The position numbers were made by a program, and so were the translations under genes. 64,000 bases of DNA, from assembly GCF_000214415.1 (NCBI RefSeq), contig NC_015562.1, positions 1 through 64,000 of the forward strand, read 5' to 3'. How positions within the stretch are numbered: position 1 is the first letter of the stretch; each line of letters starts with the position of its first letter. This document shows positions 17,970 through 26,191 of this stretch, in pieces. A model generated the notes under the pieces. It searched no databases. It was not told where the DNA came from and saw only the letters and a list, made by a program, of their open reading frames with translations. The stretch is from Methanotorris igneus Kol 5 (GTDB taxonomy: Archaea > AGJL01 > Methanococci > Methanococcales > Methanococcaceae).

Positions 17970-19580
17970 ATGCAGACTGATATTTTAATCATCGGTGGTG
18001 GAGGTGCAGCAGCAAGAGCTGCGATTGAATGTAGAAATAAAAACGTCATAATAGCAGTTAAAGGTCTCTTTGGGAAAAGTGGATGCACAGTTATGGCTGA
18101 AGGAGGTTATAATGCTGTTTTCAACCCAAATGATAGTTTTGAGAAGCATTTTTATGACACTATGAAGGGCGGAGGATTTATAAATAACCCAAAACTCGTG
18201 GAAATCCTTGTAAAAAATGCTCCAAAAGAACTTAAAAATTTAGAGAGGTTTGGATGTATTTTTGATAGAAATGAAGATGGAACTATTGCCCAAAGACCAT
18301 TTGGTGGGCAGAGTTTTAATAGAACATGCTATAGCGGAGATAGAACTGGACATGAAATAATGAGCGGGCTTATGGAGCATATTTGCAAATTGGAAAAAGT
18401 CAAGATTTTAGAAGAGGTTATGGCAATAAAATTAATAGTAAAGGATAATAGATGCTATGGAGCGATATTTTTGGATTTGAAGAGTGGAGAAATTTTCCCA
18501 ATCTATGCAAAAGCCACTATATTAGCAACAGGAGGGGCAGGGCAGTTATACCCAATAACTTCCAACCCAATCCAAAAGACAGGAGATGGTTTTGCAATAG
18601 CATATAATGAAGGAGTTGAGTTAGTTGATATGGAAATGGTCCAATTCCATCCAACTGGAATGGTAGGGAGTGGAATTTTAGTTACTGAAGCAGTTAGGGG
18701 AGAAGGAGGGATACTATACAATAAATTTGGAGAAAGATTCATGGCAAGATATGATAAGGAAAGGATGGAGCTCTCTACAAGGGATGTTGTTGCAAGGGCA
18801 ATATATACTGAGATACAAGAAGGGAGAGGGGTAAACGGTGGAGTTTACTTGGACGTCTCTCATTTAGATGATGAGATTATTGAGGAGAGATTGGAAACAA
18901 TGTTAAGGCAATTTTTGGATGTTGGTATTGATATTAGAAAAGAGCCAATGATAGTTGCTCCAACTGCCCATCATTTTATGGGAGGGGTTAGAATAAATGA
19001 AAAATGCGAATGCAATATAGCTGGTTTGTTTGCATGTGGGGAAGTTACTGGAGGGGTTCATGGGGCAAATAGGTTAGGAGGTAATGCCTTAGCAGATACA
19101 CAGGTTTTTGGAGCAATTGCTGGAAAATCAGCGAGAGAATTTGCTGAGAAACCTTGTAGTTTTGCAGAGGTTAAAGATAAAGTTAAAGAAGATATTGAAA
19201 AACTATGCTCTGAGATACAAAGAGAAAATAGAGCCGGTGAAAATGTTTACGAACTTATTGACAACTTAAGAAACATCATGTGGGACTATGTTTCAATTAT
19301 AAGGGATGAAGAAGGATTAAAAACTGCCATCAAAAAAATAGGTGAATTAAAAAACCAAAATGTTGCCATAAATGGGGATATTGAAGTTCAGAAATATTTT
19401 GAACTCAAAAACATGCTAACTGTTGGAGAAATTGTGGCGAAATGTGCATTAATGAGAAAAGAAAGTAGGGGGGCACATTATAGGATAGATTATCCAGAAA
19501 CAAAAGAAGAATGGAAAGGAAACATTATTATCGATAGAAAAGGAATGAGATTTGAGAAAATAGAGAGTATGCCAAGCTAA
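17970..19580 (+). CDS. tfrA: Fumarate reductase flavoprotein subunit (thiol:fumarate reductase type)
   Basis: FAD-dependent subunit of 536 aa of the succinate dehydrogenase/fumarate reductase family. In methanogens the TfrAB enzyme reduces fumarate with coenzyme M and coenzyme B thiols. The FAD-binding motif is LIIGGGGAAARAAIE at the N terminus. Active-site regions are HPTGMVGSGILVTEAVRGEG near 235-255 and FACGEVTGGVHGANRLGGN near 355-373. The start has GGTGAT 4 nt upstream. TfrB is not adjacent. The last codons (MPS-stop) lie inside a hairpin repeat at 19564-19623, so the natural C terminus may have been replaced. Confidence 0.88.
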   Translation: MQTDILIIGGGGAAARAAIECRNKNVIIAVKGLFGKSGCTVMAEGGYNAVFNPNDSFEKHFYDTMKGGGFINNPKLVEILVKNAPKELKNLERFGCIFDRNEDGTIAQRPFGGQSFNRTCYSGDRTGHEIMSGLMEHICKLEKVKILEEVMAIKLIVKDNRCYGAIFLDLKSGEIFPIYAKATILATGGAGQLYPITSNPIQKTGDGFAIAYNEGVELVDMEMVQFHPTGMVGSGILVTEAVRGEGGILYNKFGERFMARYDKERMELSTRDVVARAIYTEIQEGRGVNGGVYLDVSHLDDEIIEERLETMLRQFLDVGIDIRKEPMIVAPTAHHFMGGVRINEKCECNIAGLFACGEVTGGVHGANRLGGNALADTQVFGAIAGKSAREFAEKPCSFAEVKDKVKEDIEKLCSEIQRENRAGENVYELIDNLRNIMWDYVSIIRDEEGLKTAIKKIGELKNQNVAINGDIEVQKYFELKNMLTVGEIVAKCALMRKESRGAHYRIDYPETKEEWKGNIIIDRKGMRFEKIESMPS

Positions 19581-19623
19581 GCAAGGCATTTTATCCTATT
19601 TGGATACAACTTTTTAAGTTGCT
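19564..19623. repeat. Hairpin repeat at the tfrA 3' end
   Basis: GAGAGTATGCCAAGC / GCAAGGCAT stem followed by CTATTTGGATACAAC and TTTTTAAGTTGC. It matches the block order of the hairpin repeats at 46515-46584 and 29461-29572. The tfrA stop codon falls in the loop region of the first stem. Confidence 0.5.
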
Positions 19624-19695
19624 TGTTGATAAAAAGGTGAAAGGTAAAGATTTATTGAAATAGATAAAAATAAAATATTTTTTATTTATTTTGTT

Positions 19696-20871
19696 TTAAA
19701 TCAAATCCTTGAAGTATTTTATAAGGGAGGGTTTTTTTGTTAAAATCCTCTTAACAAATTTCTTCAAATCAATGTCATCCAAATTATCACCTAACGCCTC
19801 TGCAAGTGCATTTAACTCATCGTCGCTCATTTTTTCCAAAATCTTCCTATATTTTAAGTGACTCATTAAGCATTCATAATGTTTCTCTTTCCATCTTCTC
19901 TCATATTCGGAAAGAACTTTTTCACTCCAATCGTTATTTTTAATTGCCTTTCCTGCAACTTCTCCAGCAATTAAACCGCAGTCCATTGCTAAATAAATGC
20001 CCCCACCAGTTAAAGGGCTTATCTGCCCAGCAGCGTCACCAACAACCAAAATTCCATCATCGTAAGTTTTTTCAATTGGACCCCCAACAGGAGCTCCCCC
20101 AACTTTAAACTCTACTGGAGTTGCATTTTTTAACCTATCTTTTGCTAAACCATTCTCTAAAAATTCATTTAAATAATCAATTGCTTTCTTTTTTGACCCT
20201 CTAACTCCTAAACCTACATTAGCAGTATCCCCTTTTGGAAAAATCCAAAGATACCCTCCTGGGGCTATGTCATTTCCAAAATAGAATTCCATCATGTTCT
20301 TGTCTAATAATTCAACATTGGTCATCTCATATTCAGCACATGAACATATATCCAATGGATTTTTCTTTGCTTTTAAACCAGCATATTCTGCCACATTGCT
20401 CTCTACTCCATCCGCAGCAATAACAATTTTAGTTTTAACCGCATATTCTTCATCTAAATGTTTAACAATAACGTTCCATCCATCTCCTTCTTCTTCTAAA
20501 CCAACAACTCTGCTTTTTATGGCTATTTTTGCACCCTTTTTTGCTGCTCTAATTGCCAAAAACTTATCAAATATCTTTCTTTCAACAACATAACCTGTTG
20601 CTTTTCCCTGTGTTACAGTTACTCTCTTTCCATTTGGTGCAAATAGAAACCCACCTTTTATCTCATTCCTAACAAATTCGGGACTTGGCTTTATTCCAAA
20701 ATCATCTAAACTTGGAATTGCCTCAGCACATCTAACTGGCTCCCCGATTTCTTGGGACTTTTCAATTAAAAGTGTTTTTGCCCCATTCTTTGCTGAAGCA
20801 TAAGCACTCATACTCCCTCCAGGCCCTGCTCCCACAACCACAACATCATAACTATCCATTAATTCCCTCAT
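19696..20871 (-). CDS. Digeranylgeranylglycerophospholipid (geranylgeranyl) reductase
   Basis: FAD enzyme of 391 aa that saturates the geranylgeranyl chains of archaeal ether lipids. The Rossmann motif is [18 protein letters not shown] near residue 8-25. The family YxWxFP motif appears as [11 protein letters not shown] near 205, and [15 protein letters not shown] near 280 binds FAD. The start has GGAGGT 6 nt upstream. The ferredoxin gene just upstream on the same strand is a plausible electron donor: in Methanosarcina a small ferredoxin is needed for full lipid saturation by GGR. Here a MITE separates the two genes. Confidence 0.88.
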   Translation of the reverse strand: MRELMDSYDVVVVGAGPGGSMSAYASAKNGAKTLLIEKSQEIGEPVRCAEAIPSLDDFGIKPSPEFVRNEIKGGFLFAPNGKRVTVTQGKATGYVVERKIFDKFLAIRAAKKGAKIAIKSRVVGLEEEGDGWNVIVKHLDEEYAVKTKIVIAADGVESNVAEYAGLKAKKNPLDICSCAEYEMTNVELLDKNMMEFYFGNDIAPGGYLWIFPKGDTANVGLGVRGSKKKAIDYLNEFLENGLAKDRLKNATPVEFKVGGAPVGGPIEKTYDDGILVVGDAAGQISPLTGGGIYLAMDCGLIAGEVAGKAIKNNDWSEKVLSEYERRWKEKHYECLMSHLKYRKILEKMSDDELNALAEALGDNLDDIDLKKFVKRILTKKPSLIKYFKDLI

Positions 20872-20994
20872 GAGTATACCTCCAAAATGATGAATAGTTC
20901 ATTTTTAGAATTTTAAGAGATTAAATTTCAAATTAATAATCAAAAACTATTTAGATATTTGTTTCTTTCCTCACTTTAGTTTAGAGGTATAGAT

Positions 20995-21196
20995 TATAGT
21001 TGTGTGCGCTAAGAGTTTAGGTGAAAACTCCTGCGGAGTTTTCGCTGCTCGAAGCTTCGCTTCGATGAACATAACTTCAATAAAATTTATGGGGTATTAA
21101 ACACTTAATTTTAAAATTTAAAAGGGAATAATAACTACTTAAAAAATTAATGGCAAAACCGAAGGTTTTGCCGTATATATTCCGCACACAACTATA
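20995..21196. mobile_element. TATAGT-family MITE between ferredoxin and geranylgeranyl reductase genes
   Basis: Left terminus TATAGTTGTGTGCG, right terminus CCGCACACAACTATA, 202 bp. Contains an AACTCCTGCGGAGTT hairpin, a GAAGCTTCGCTTC hairpin, and GGCAAAACCGAAGGTTTTGCC. It ends exactly at the ferredoxin stop codon (21197-21199 on the minus strand). Confidence 0.8.
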
Positions 21197-21364
21197 TTAT
21201 CCATCTACTAATGCATTTAACGGACATACAATCATGCATAACTTGCAATTTGTGCATTTTTCATTATTTATGATTATTAAGTTCTCAACCAACTCTATTG
21301 CCATTTTGTCACAAACTCCAACACATGCTCCACAATAACCACATCTCTCATAGTTCACTTTCAT
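21197..21364 (-). CDS. Small 2[4Fe-4S] ferredoxin
   Basis: Short gene of 55 codons. The protein begins MKVNYERCGYCGACVGVCD and has a second cluster motif CTNCKLCMIVCPLNAL, so it carries two CxxCxxCxxxC-type [4Fe-4S] sites in a minimal 8Fe ferredoxin. A purine-rich GAGGGAGAGC precedes the ATG. It lies upstream of, and on the same strand as, the geranylgeranyl reductase gene and probably supplies it with electrons. It is enclosed by two MITEs (20995-21196 and 21390-21528), one touching its stop codon and the other 26 nt before its start. Function is inferred from the motifs and context. Confidence 0.85.
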   Translation of the reverse strand: MKVNYERCGYCGACVGVCDKMAIELVENLIIINNEKCTNCKLCMIVCPLNALVDG

Positions 21365-21389
21365 GCTCTCCCTCAAATATTGATATAGT

Positions 21390-21528
21390 TATAGTTGTCT
21401 GCGAATTTTTTATAATTAAGTGTTCCTAACAAATTTTATAATAATATGGGGATTTTTTCTAAATTTCAATGATCGGGAAATTTTAACTAAACTTTAAGTG
21501 TCTATCACACTATACACAAACAACTATA
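21390..21528. mobile_element. TATAGT-family MITE upstream of the ferredoxin gene
   Basis: Left terminus TATAGTTGTCTGCGAA, right terminus ACACAAACAACTATA, 139 bp, no coding capacity and no internal GGCAAAAC hairpin. Confidence 0.75.
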
Positions 21529-21547
21529 TGATTTACCATTCCTATTT

Positions 21548-22393
21548 TTAAAGGTTCTTTTTTAATCCTTCTGGTAACACACTTCTTGGAATTCCATGGT
21601 AAAGCTCCCTTGCAATTTCAACAATATTTACGCATCTATCCCCGAACCTCTCCACATCTTTAAGAAACATTCCAAATTGTATGTAGTAGTTAATATTTTC
21701 CCCTTTTTCTTTTGAAACCTTTTCCATAATTTTTTCGAGTTTTTCGTGTAATTTGTCCTCTAATTCAAAAATCTTTGAATCTCTTTTCTTTGTTTTTAAA
21801 ATATCCATTGCCTCCACGAACATTTCTCTTATTATTAAGTATATTTCATCAATCTCCCTTTGAAGTTCTTTATTTTTAATTTTTAACCCGTTAACGACTT
21901 CCTCAGAGATGTTTGATATATAGTCACCACACCTCTCAATATTTGACGCAATTGAAGATAGGTTCATTGCGTAAGTTGTTGGAAGATACCTCAACGCATC
22001 CATTTTTATCATTATATTTACTTCTTCCTCCATTCTGTTCAATGTGTAATCCTGAATTATAATGTTCTTTGCTGTCTCTATGTCGTTATTTTTTAATGCC
22101 ATGAATGCTTTATCCAAATTTAAAAGGACGTTGTTTCCCATTCTTTCGAAGGTATTCAAAATTTCCTTTAAGATTATGTCAGTGTCAAATTTTATATTCA
22201 ACTTAGATAGCTTTTCTAAATCCACTACATAGGGATGTCTTACAACACCCTCATCAATTAGGGGTTTTAGAAGCTTTGCCACATATCTCCTACTAACACC
22301 TAAGATATTTGCTATCTCGTCTTGTGTTTCTGGTTTATCCTCCATAATAACCTTCAATATTGCTGCCAATGTAGCATCCTTTCCCCTAAGCAT
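21548..22393 (-). CDS. PhoU-like regulator with N-terminal winged helix
   Basis: Protein of 281 aa. Residues 1-55 form a helix-turn-helix (ETQDEIANILGVSRRYVAKL), so it probably binds DNA. The rest consists of two PhoU helical-bundle repeats with the paired signatures IASNIERCGDYISNISE and FLKDVERFGDRCVNIVE, where acidic residues bind metal clusters. PhoU proteins regulate phosphate uptake and metal or phosphate homeostasis. The start is ATG 22393, after GGTGG; the GTG at 22402 is within that site. It follows the fetB-like gene almost without a gap, so it is the second gene of that operon. Confidence 0.85.
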   Translation of the reverse strand: MLRGKDATLAAILKVIMEDKPETQDEIANILGVSRRYVAKLLKPLIDEGVVRHPYVVDLEKLSKLNIKFDTDIILKEILNTFERMGNNVLLNLDKAFMALKNNDIETAKNIIIQDYTLNRMEEEVNIMIKMDALRYLPTTYAMNLSSIASNIERCGDYISNISEEVVNGLKIKNKELQREIDEIYLIIREMFVEAMDILKTKKRDSKIFELEDKLHEKLEKIMEKVSKEKGENINYYIQFGMFLKDVERFGDRCVNIVEIARELYHGIPRSVLPEGLKKNL

Positions 22394-22402
22394 GACTTCC
22401 AC

Positions 22403-23143
22403 CTATACATATTTCATGAATTTTTTGTATATTAAATAGCATGTAATTAATGTGGACAATAATGTCCCTGATAAAATCATCCACATAATAACAATCTGAA
22501 TCTCTGCAGCACGTATCGGATCTGCTCCACTCAAAAGCATCCCTACCATTGCTCCCGGAATAAAAATAAGACCCACTGTTTTAGTTCTATTCATTTGAGG
22601 GATTAACGCAGCTTTTATAGCATTTCTTATAAATGGTTTCATCGCCTGATAATCATTTGCTCCCAATGCCAAATAACCCCATAAAATATCTTTATTTGAC
22701 TTTAAGTCATTTAAAAGCCTCTCTAAACATAAAGTGATTGAATTCATTGAATTGCCTATAACCATACCAACAAGAGGGATTATGTATTGTGGTTTCAACT
22801 CAACAATCCCAGAATAAATCAAAATTAGAAGTGATATTGTTGATGTAAAAAGTAGTGAAAAACATGAGGATAAAAAAATAATACTTCTTTCATTTATATT
22901 AATTTCATTTTTAATCATATATGACGCTATTAATATCATCACAAAAATCATTAAAAACGTGAAAAATAACCCAAGATTAAAAATAATATTAATAATAAAA
23001 CCTAAAATCAAAAGTTGTATTAACGCAGATATGCAAACAATTAAAATTTTCTTTTCCAGTCCAAGTTCTTCTTTATATGCAATAATAATGGACATAATTA
23101 CAAATATAAAAGCAGGGACTATAGTTGATAGAAAAGATATCAT
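22403..23143 (-). CDS. FetB/UPF0014-family membrane permease
   Basis: Integral membrane protein of 246 aa with about seven hydrophobic segments, resembling the UPF0014 (FetB/YbbM) ABC-type permease family: IIPLVGMVIGNSMNSITL near 125-142, LGANDYQAMKPFIRNAIKAA and GLIFIPGAMVGMLLSGADP. E. coli FetAB is involved in iron export. The ATPase partner is not in the window. The start ATG has GAGGTGG 5 nt upstream. Its 5' leader (23180-23236) is nearly identical to the leader of the small membrane gene at 29014. Co-transcribed with the PhoU-like gene. Confidence 0.82.
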   Translation of the reverse strand: MISFLSTIVPAFIFVIMSIIIAYKEELGLEKKILIVCISALIQLLILGFIINIIFNLGLFFTFLMIFVMILIASYMIKNEININERSIIFLSSCFSLLFTSTISLLILIYSGIVELKPQYIIPLVGMVIGNSMNSITLCLERLLNDLKSNKDILWGYLALGANDYQAMKPFIRNAIKAALIPQMNRTKTVGLIFIPGAMVGMLLSGADPIRAAEIQIVIMWMILSGTLLSTLITCYLIYKKFMKYV

Positions 23144-23179
23144 TCATGCCACCTCAAAGGTATCGTTCATGCCGTTTTT

Positions 23180-23236
23180 TATAGGGTGCATTTGTGATTA
23201 CTGGTGACCAACCATGTATTAGAAAACTATATATGC
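23180..23236 (-). promoter_or_regulatory. Conserved promoter and 5' leader shared with 28884-28941
   Basis: Read toward fetB this is ATATATAGTTTTCTAATAC, GGTTGGTCACCAGTAATCAC and AAATGCACCCTATAAAA. The 28884-28941 copy, read toward its own gene, has the same order with few substitutions. TATATA followed about 25 nt later by GGTTGG would put transcription start at the conserved block. Either an operator/promoter or a structured 5' leader. Confidence 0.5.
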
Positions 23237-23277
23237 ATAATTACTAACACTCACATCGGGAAGACCCCACCTCAAAG

Positions 23278-24144
23278 TTATCTCCTTGCGTATTTTATTA
23301 AGCATTTTGCTATTTTTTCATCTGCATTTATTCCAATCTGCCTAAATCCTTTTGTTCCTGGTGCGGAATTAACTTCAATAACATAGTACTCCCCATTTTT
23401 TGGTAGAATATCTACCCCCATTATATAACCATTCATAACTTCAGCACATTTTAAGGCAATCTCTTCAATCTCTTCATTTAATTGCAGTTTCTCAACACAT
23501 CCTTGACTTAAATGAAGATTTGTCCTAAAATCTTTGCTAACTCTCCTATACCCCCCAACAACTTCACCATCAACAACCAAAACCCTAATATCCTTATAAA
23601 CCCCACTTTCCTTAAAATCGATGAACTCTTGAATAAGCTTGCTTTCCCATATAGCATTTTTTGTAAGTTTTTTTAATTCTTCATGGTTTTTTGCCAAATA
23701 TGTTTTTAACCCACATTTAGAAAAGGAATTTTTTAAAACTACTGGGAAATCGATGTTATTTTTTTCCATAAACTTCACGGCATCGTCATAATCCCTTATA
23801 AGTGCTGTCTTTGGGATTGGAATTTTGTTCTTTTCCAAGATTTTTATAGTTTTAAATTTATCTGAAGAGGCATAAACAGTTTTTAGAGGATTTATAAAAA
23901 GATGTCCCTCTGCTTCCAATGCATTTAAAAATTGCCAAGAGTACAGGGTTAGTTTATCCAAATAATCCCCAATTCCACACCTCGTATGTATTAAATCACT
24001 CTCCAAATTAAATCCACTATCCAACAAAAAATTATCATCAGATAGGAGAAATACTTCACATTTTTCCCCGAGTTTTTCTATGGCATTTTTCAATGCTCTA
24101 ATTGTTGAACCGCCCTCTGCACTAATTATGGTTATCTTCACCAT
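23278..24144 (-). CDS. RimK-type ATP-grasp glutamate ligase
   Basis: ATP-grasp amino-acid ligase of about 288 aa. Visible are the ATP-binding VVLKNSFSKCGLKTYLA region near residue 140, LIQEFIDFKESGVYKDIRV, GGYRRVSKDFRTNLHLSQG and the Mg-binding IEVNSAPGTKGFRQIG near the C terminus. In methanogens this family adds glutamate to cofactors (MptN on tetrahydromethanopterin, CofF on F420) or to ribosomal protein. I cannot tell which from sequence alone, so no symbol is given. I place the start at ATG 24144, after GTGAT; the GTG at 24153 overlaps that site. Confidence 0.8.
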   Translation of the reverse strand: MVKITIISAEGGSTIRALKNAIEKLGEKCEVFLLSDDNFLLDSGFNLESDLIHTRCGIGDYLDKLTLYSWQFLNALEAEGHLFINPLKTVYASSDKFKTIKILEKNKIPIPKTALIRDYDDAVKFMEKNNIDFPVVLKNSFSKCGLKTYLAKNHEELKKLTKNAIWESKLIQEFIDFKESGVYKDIRVLVVDGEVVGGYRRVSKDFRTNLHLSQGCVEKLQLNEEIEEIALKCAEVMNGYIMGVDILPKNGEYYVIEVNSAPGTKGFRQIGINADEKIAKCLIKYARR

Positions 24145-24197
24145 AATTATCACAATTAACTTAATAATTAATTAGACATTACCAAGCGTTAGTGAAG

Positions 24198-24338
24198 TAT
24201 AGCTGGTGCGTTAAAATGACTATATCTTCAATAAATTAAGTTTGAGTGGTTTCCAATTAGGATTATGGATATTTATCAAATATCTTAAAAATTAAATTTT
24301 ATTTAAATGATTATTAAAAAATTCGCACAATAACTATA
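24198..24338. mobile_element. Degenerate TATAGT-family MITE
   Basis: Left terminus TATAGCTGGTGCGTTAAAA, right terminus TTCGCACAATAACTATA, 141 bp. Confidence 0.55.
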
Positions 24339-24507
24339 ATGCATCCCGTTTTGGATGCATCGGAGCGAAGCGAAGAGTAATGTCCACGGCAAAAATTAAC
24401 GGCAAAACTTAAGGTTTTGTCATATTATGGTTGCAAGGAAGTTGAATAACCATAGATTATTCAACTAAAGCCACAGGTTTTCATCCGAACCTTTTTTAAA
24501 GTTGCTT
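24339..24507. repeat. Cluster of hairpin repeats downstream of the S2P gene
   Basis: GCATCCCGTTTTGGATGC palindrome with GGAGCGAAGCGAAG, two GGCAAAA hairpins (24386-24425), and a GTTGAATAACC...GGTT-like palindrome. All of these motifs recur inside or beside MITEs elsewhere in the window. No gene. Confidence 0.5.
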
Positions 24508-25623
24508 TTATATGAATGAATAAATCATAGATCCAAATATTATCCACCAAATTAATATGCTTATGGTGTTTAAATTTTTCTCATTTAATATCATCTCCAA
24601 TACATTTGATATATGCTCTACCAATGTCTCTAATGACTTAATTTTCAACTTCAAATCCCTAATAACTCTCGGGAATGCCGCCCATACGTAATAACCATCC
24701 AATGGTAGTGCTGGGAGTAAGTTGAAAAACCCAAGCAATAGATTCATCCAATATGTCCAATAACAGCAATTTAATACAAATGCCAGGTTCTTTGAAGGTT
24801 CAACAACAATGCCTATTTTTCCTTCATTGGAAGTTATTAGATTGAATGTTTTTAGTTCATTTCCTCTTAATACGGTTATAGTTATTTCTTCATTTGGCTT
24901 TAAGTTTTTAGCCATGTTGTAAAAATCTTTTAATGAGTTTATTTTTTCTCCATTTATTGAATAGAGTACATCTCCTTCCTTTAAAACACCCATTGCTGGT
25001 GAGGCATAGGTTTTTGTTATGGTTAGTTCCGTAGGAATGGCATAGAGTTGGGGTGTTATTAAAACCACAGCCAAAAATACAATAATATTTGCCATTGGTC
25101 CTGCTGAGGCAATAGCCCCTCTTATTTTTTTATCTGCATTTTTAAATTCTTCTCCAAGTTCTACAAACGCTCCAAGAGGAATTCCAAGGAGCAACAATAA
25201 CCCAGTACTTTTTATTTGCTGCCTAAATGCGTATGCAACAATTCCATGCGCCAATTCATGCACAGTTACCCCAACAATCAATCCCACAATTCCAGGTATC
25301 CATGGGATTACACTACCAAATAAAAATATTATGGGTTTTGAGGCCTCTTTTGGCAATTCTCCACTCAGCAGTTTTATGGTCGAGTCTATCAGAGAGGAAA
25401 ATGTAAAAAATCCAATAATCACACAAATCGGGATTGATAATATTGCTAATTTTTTCCAAAATTCATAATTTCCAAGTTTTTCTATGGTTCTCATACCGAC
25501 TTTTGTCCTTAATATGCCAAATACTCCGAAATATGTTTTTAAATTTATGCTATCTCTAATTGCATAAAGAAAAATCCAAATTAGCAGTGCTATAACTAAA
25601 ATTATTCTTGATGTGATTTCCAT
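24508..25623 (-). CDS. Site-2 protease-family membrane metalloprotease with PDZ domain
   Basis: Intramembrane zinc protease of 371 aa (M50 family). The zinc motif HELAHGIVAYAF lies near residue 123 inside a membrane segment. The second motif, LPALPLDGYYVW, near 300 supplies the Asp ligand. A PDZ-like domain lies between, at about 195-270 (YASPAMGVLKEGDVLYSING). Hydrophobic segments near the N terminus and the end anchor it. The substrate is unknown; relatives cleave membrane-tethered regulators. The start has GGTGA 5 nt upstream. Monocistronic. Confidence 0.88.
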   Translation of the reverse strand: MEITSRIILVIALLIWIFLYAIRDSINLKTYFGVFGILRTKVGMRTIEKLGNYEFWKKLAILSIPICVIIGFFTFSSLIDSTIKLLSGELPKEASKPIIFLFGSVIPWIPGIVGLIVGVTVHELAHGIVAYAFRQQIKSTGLLLLLGIPLGAFVELGEEFKNADKKIRGAIASAGPMANIIVFLAVVLITPQLYAIPTELTITKTYASPAMGVLKEGDVLYSINGEKINSLKDFYNMAKNLKPNEEITITVLRGNELKTFNLITSNEGKIGIVVEPSKNLAFVLNCCYWTYWMNLLLGFFNLLPALPLDGYYVWAAFPRVIRDLKLKIKSLETLVEHISNVLEMILNEKNLNTISILIWWIIFGSMIYSFI

Positions 25624-25718
25624 TTATTTCACCATGTTCATTATAATAACTAAAAGTATGCAATCAAAATTTTTATTAATAATATTCTAAATAATTAAAG
25701 CGGGACGTTGAACAAAAT

Positions 25719-25987
25719 TATAGTCGTTCTGCGAATGGGTATCATAAATCATTATTCAAATTTTAATTTGAGACTCGTTTAACAAAATTTTTATGTTTTA
25801 AATTTAAATTTGTAGAGGTCATTTATAGTCGTGTGCGTTAGAAATTGGAAATATGCTATTAATAAATTCTTAAAGATTTGTCCCTTGTTTCAAATTTTAA
25901 GGAAGAATAAAGATTATTTAAAAATTCATTAATGCGTAAATACGTTTAAGAAATTTCGCACACGACTATAATTGCAGAACGACTATA
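25719..25987. mobile_element. TATAGT-family MITE (outer element), interrupted by a second MITE
   Basis: Left terminus TATAGTCGTTCTGCGAA, right terminus TTGCAGAACGACTATA. Without the insert it is about 120 bp and aligns with the intact element at 52262-52382, which has the same CAACAAAATTTTAATTT and GTCATTTAATTG blocks. The inner element occupies 25824-25970. Confidence 0.8.
25824..25970. mobile_element. TATAGT-family MITE (inner, nested element)
   Basis: Termini TATAGTCGTGTGCGTTAGA and TTTCGCACACGACTATA, 147 bp. It splits the outer element at GTCATT-TA-ATTG: the TA is present on both sides of the insert, so the target duplication is TA. Confidence 0.85.
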
Positions 25988-26191
25988 TAACCCTCATACA
26001 CCATTTGGATAAAACACTTTTTAAAAGTTTCATTATAAATAATTATGCGATTTTTAATATTTCCACCAAATATACTTCAATAACAATCTTAAATTATAAT
26101 AAAAATTTTGCAGACAACTATAAATAACACATTAATATAATAACAAAAAACTATAATCCATGTTGTTTTGAAAATTTAAATGAGGGATAGG

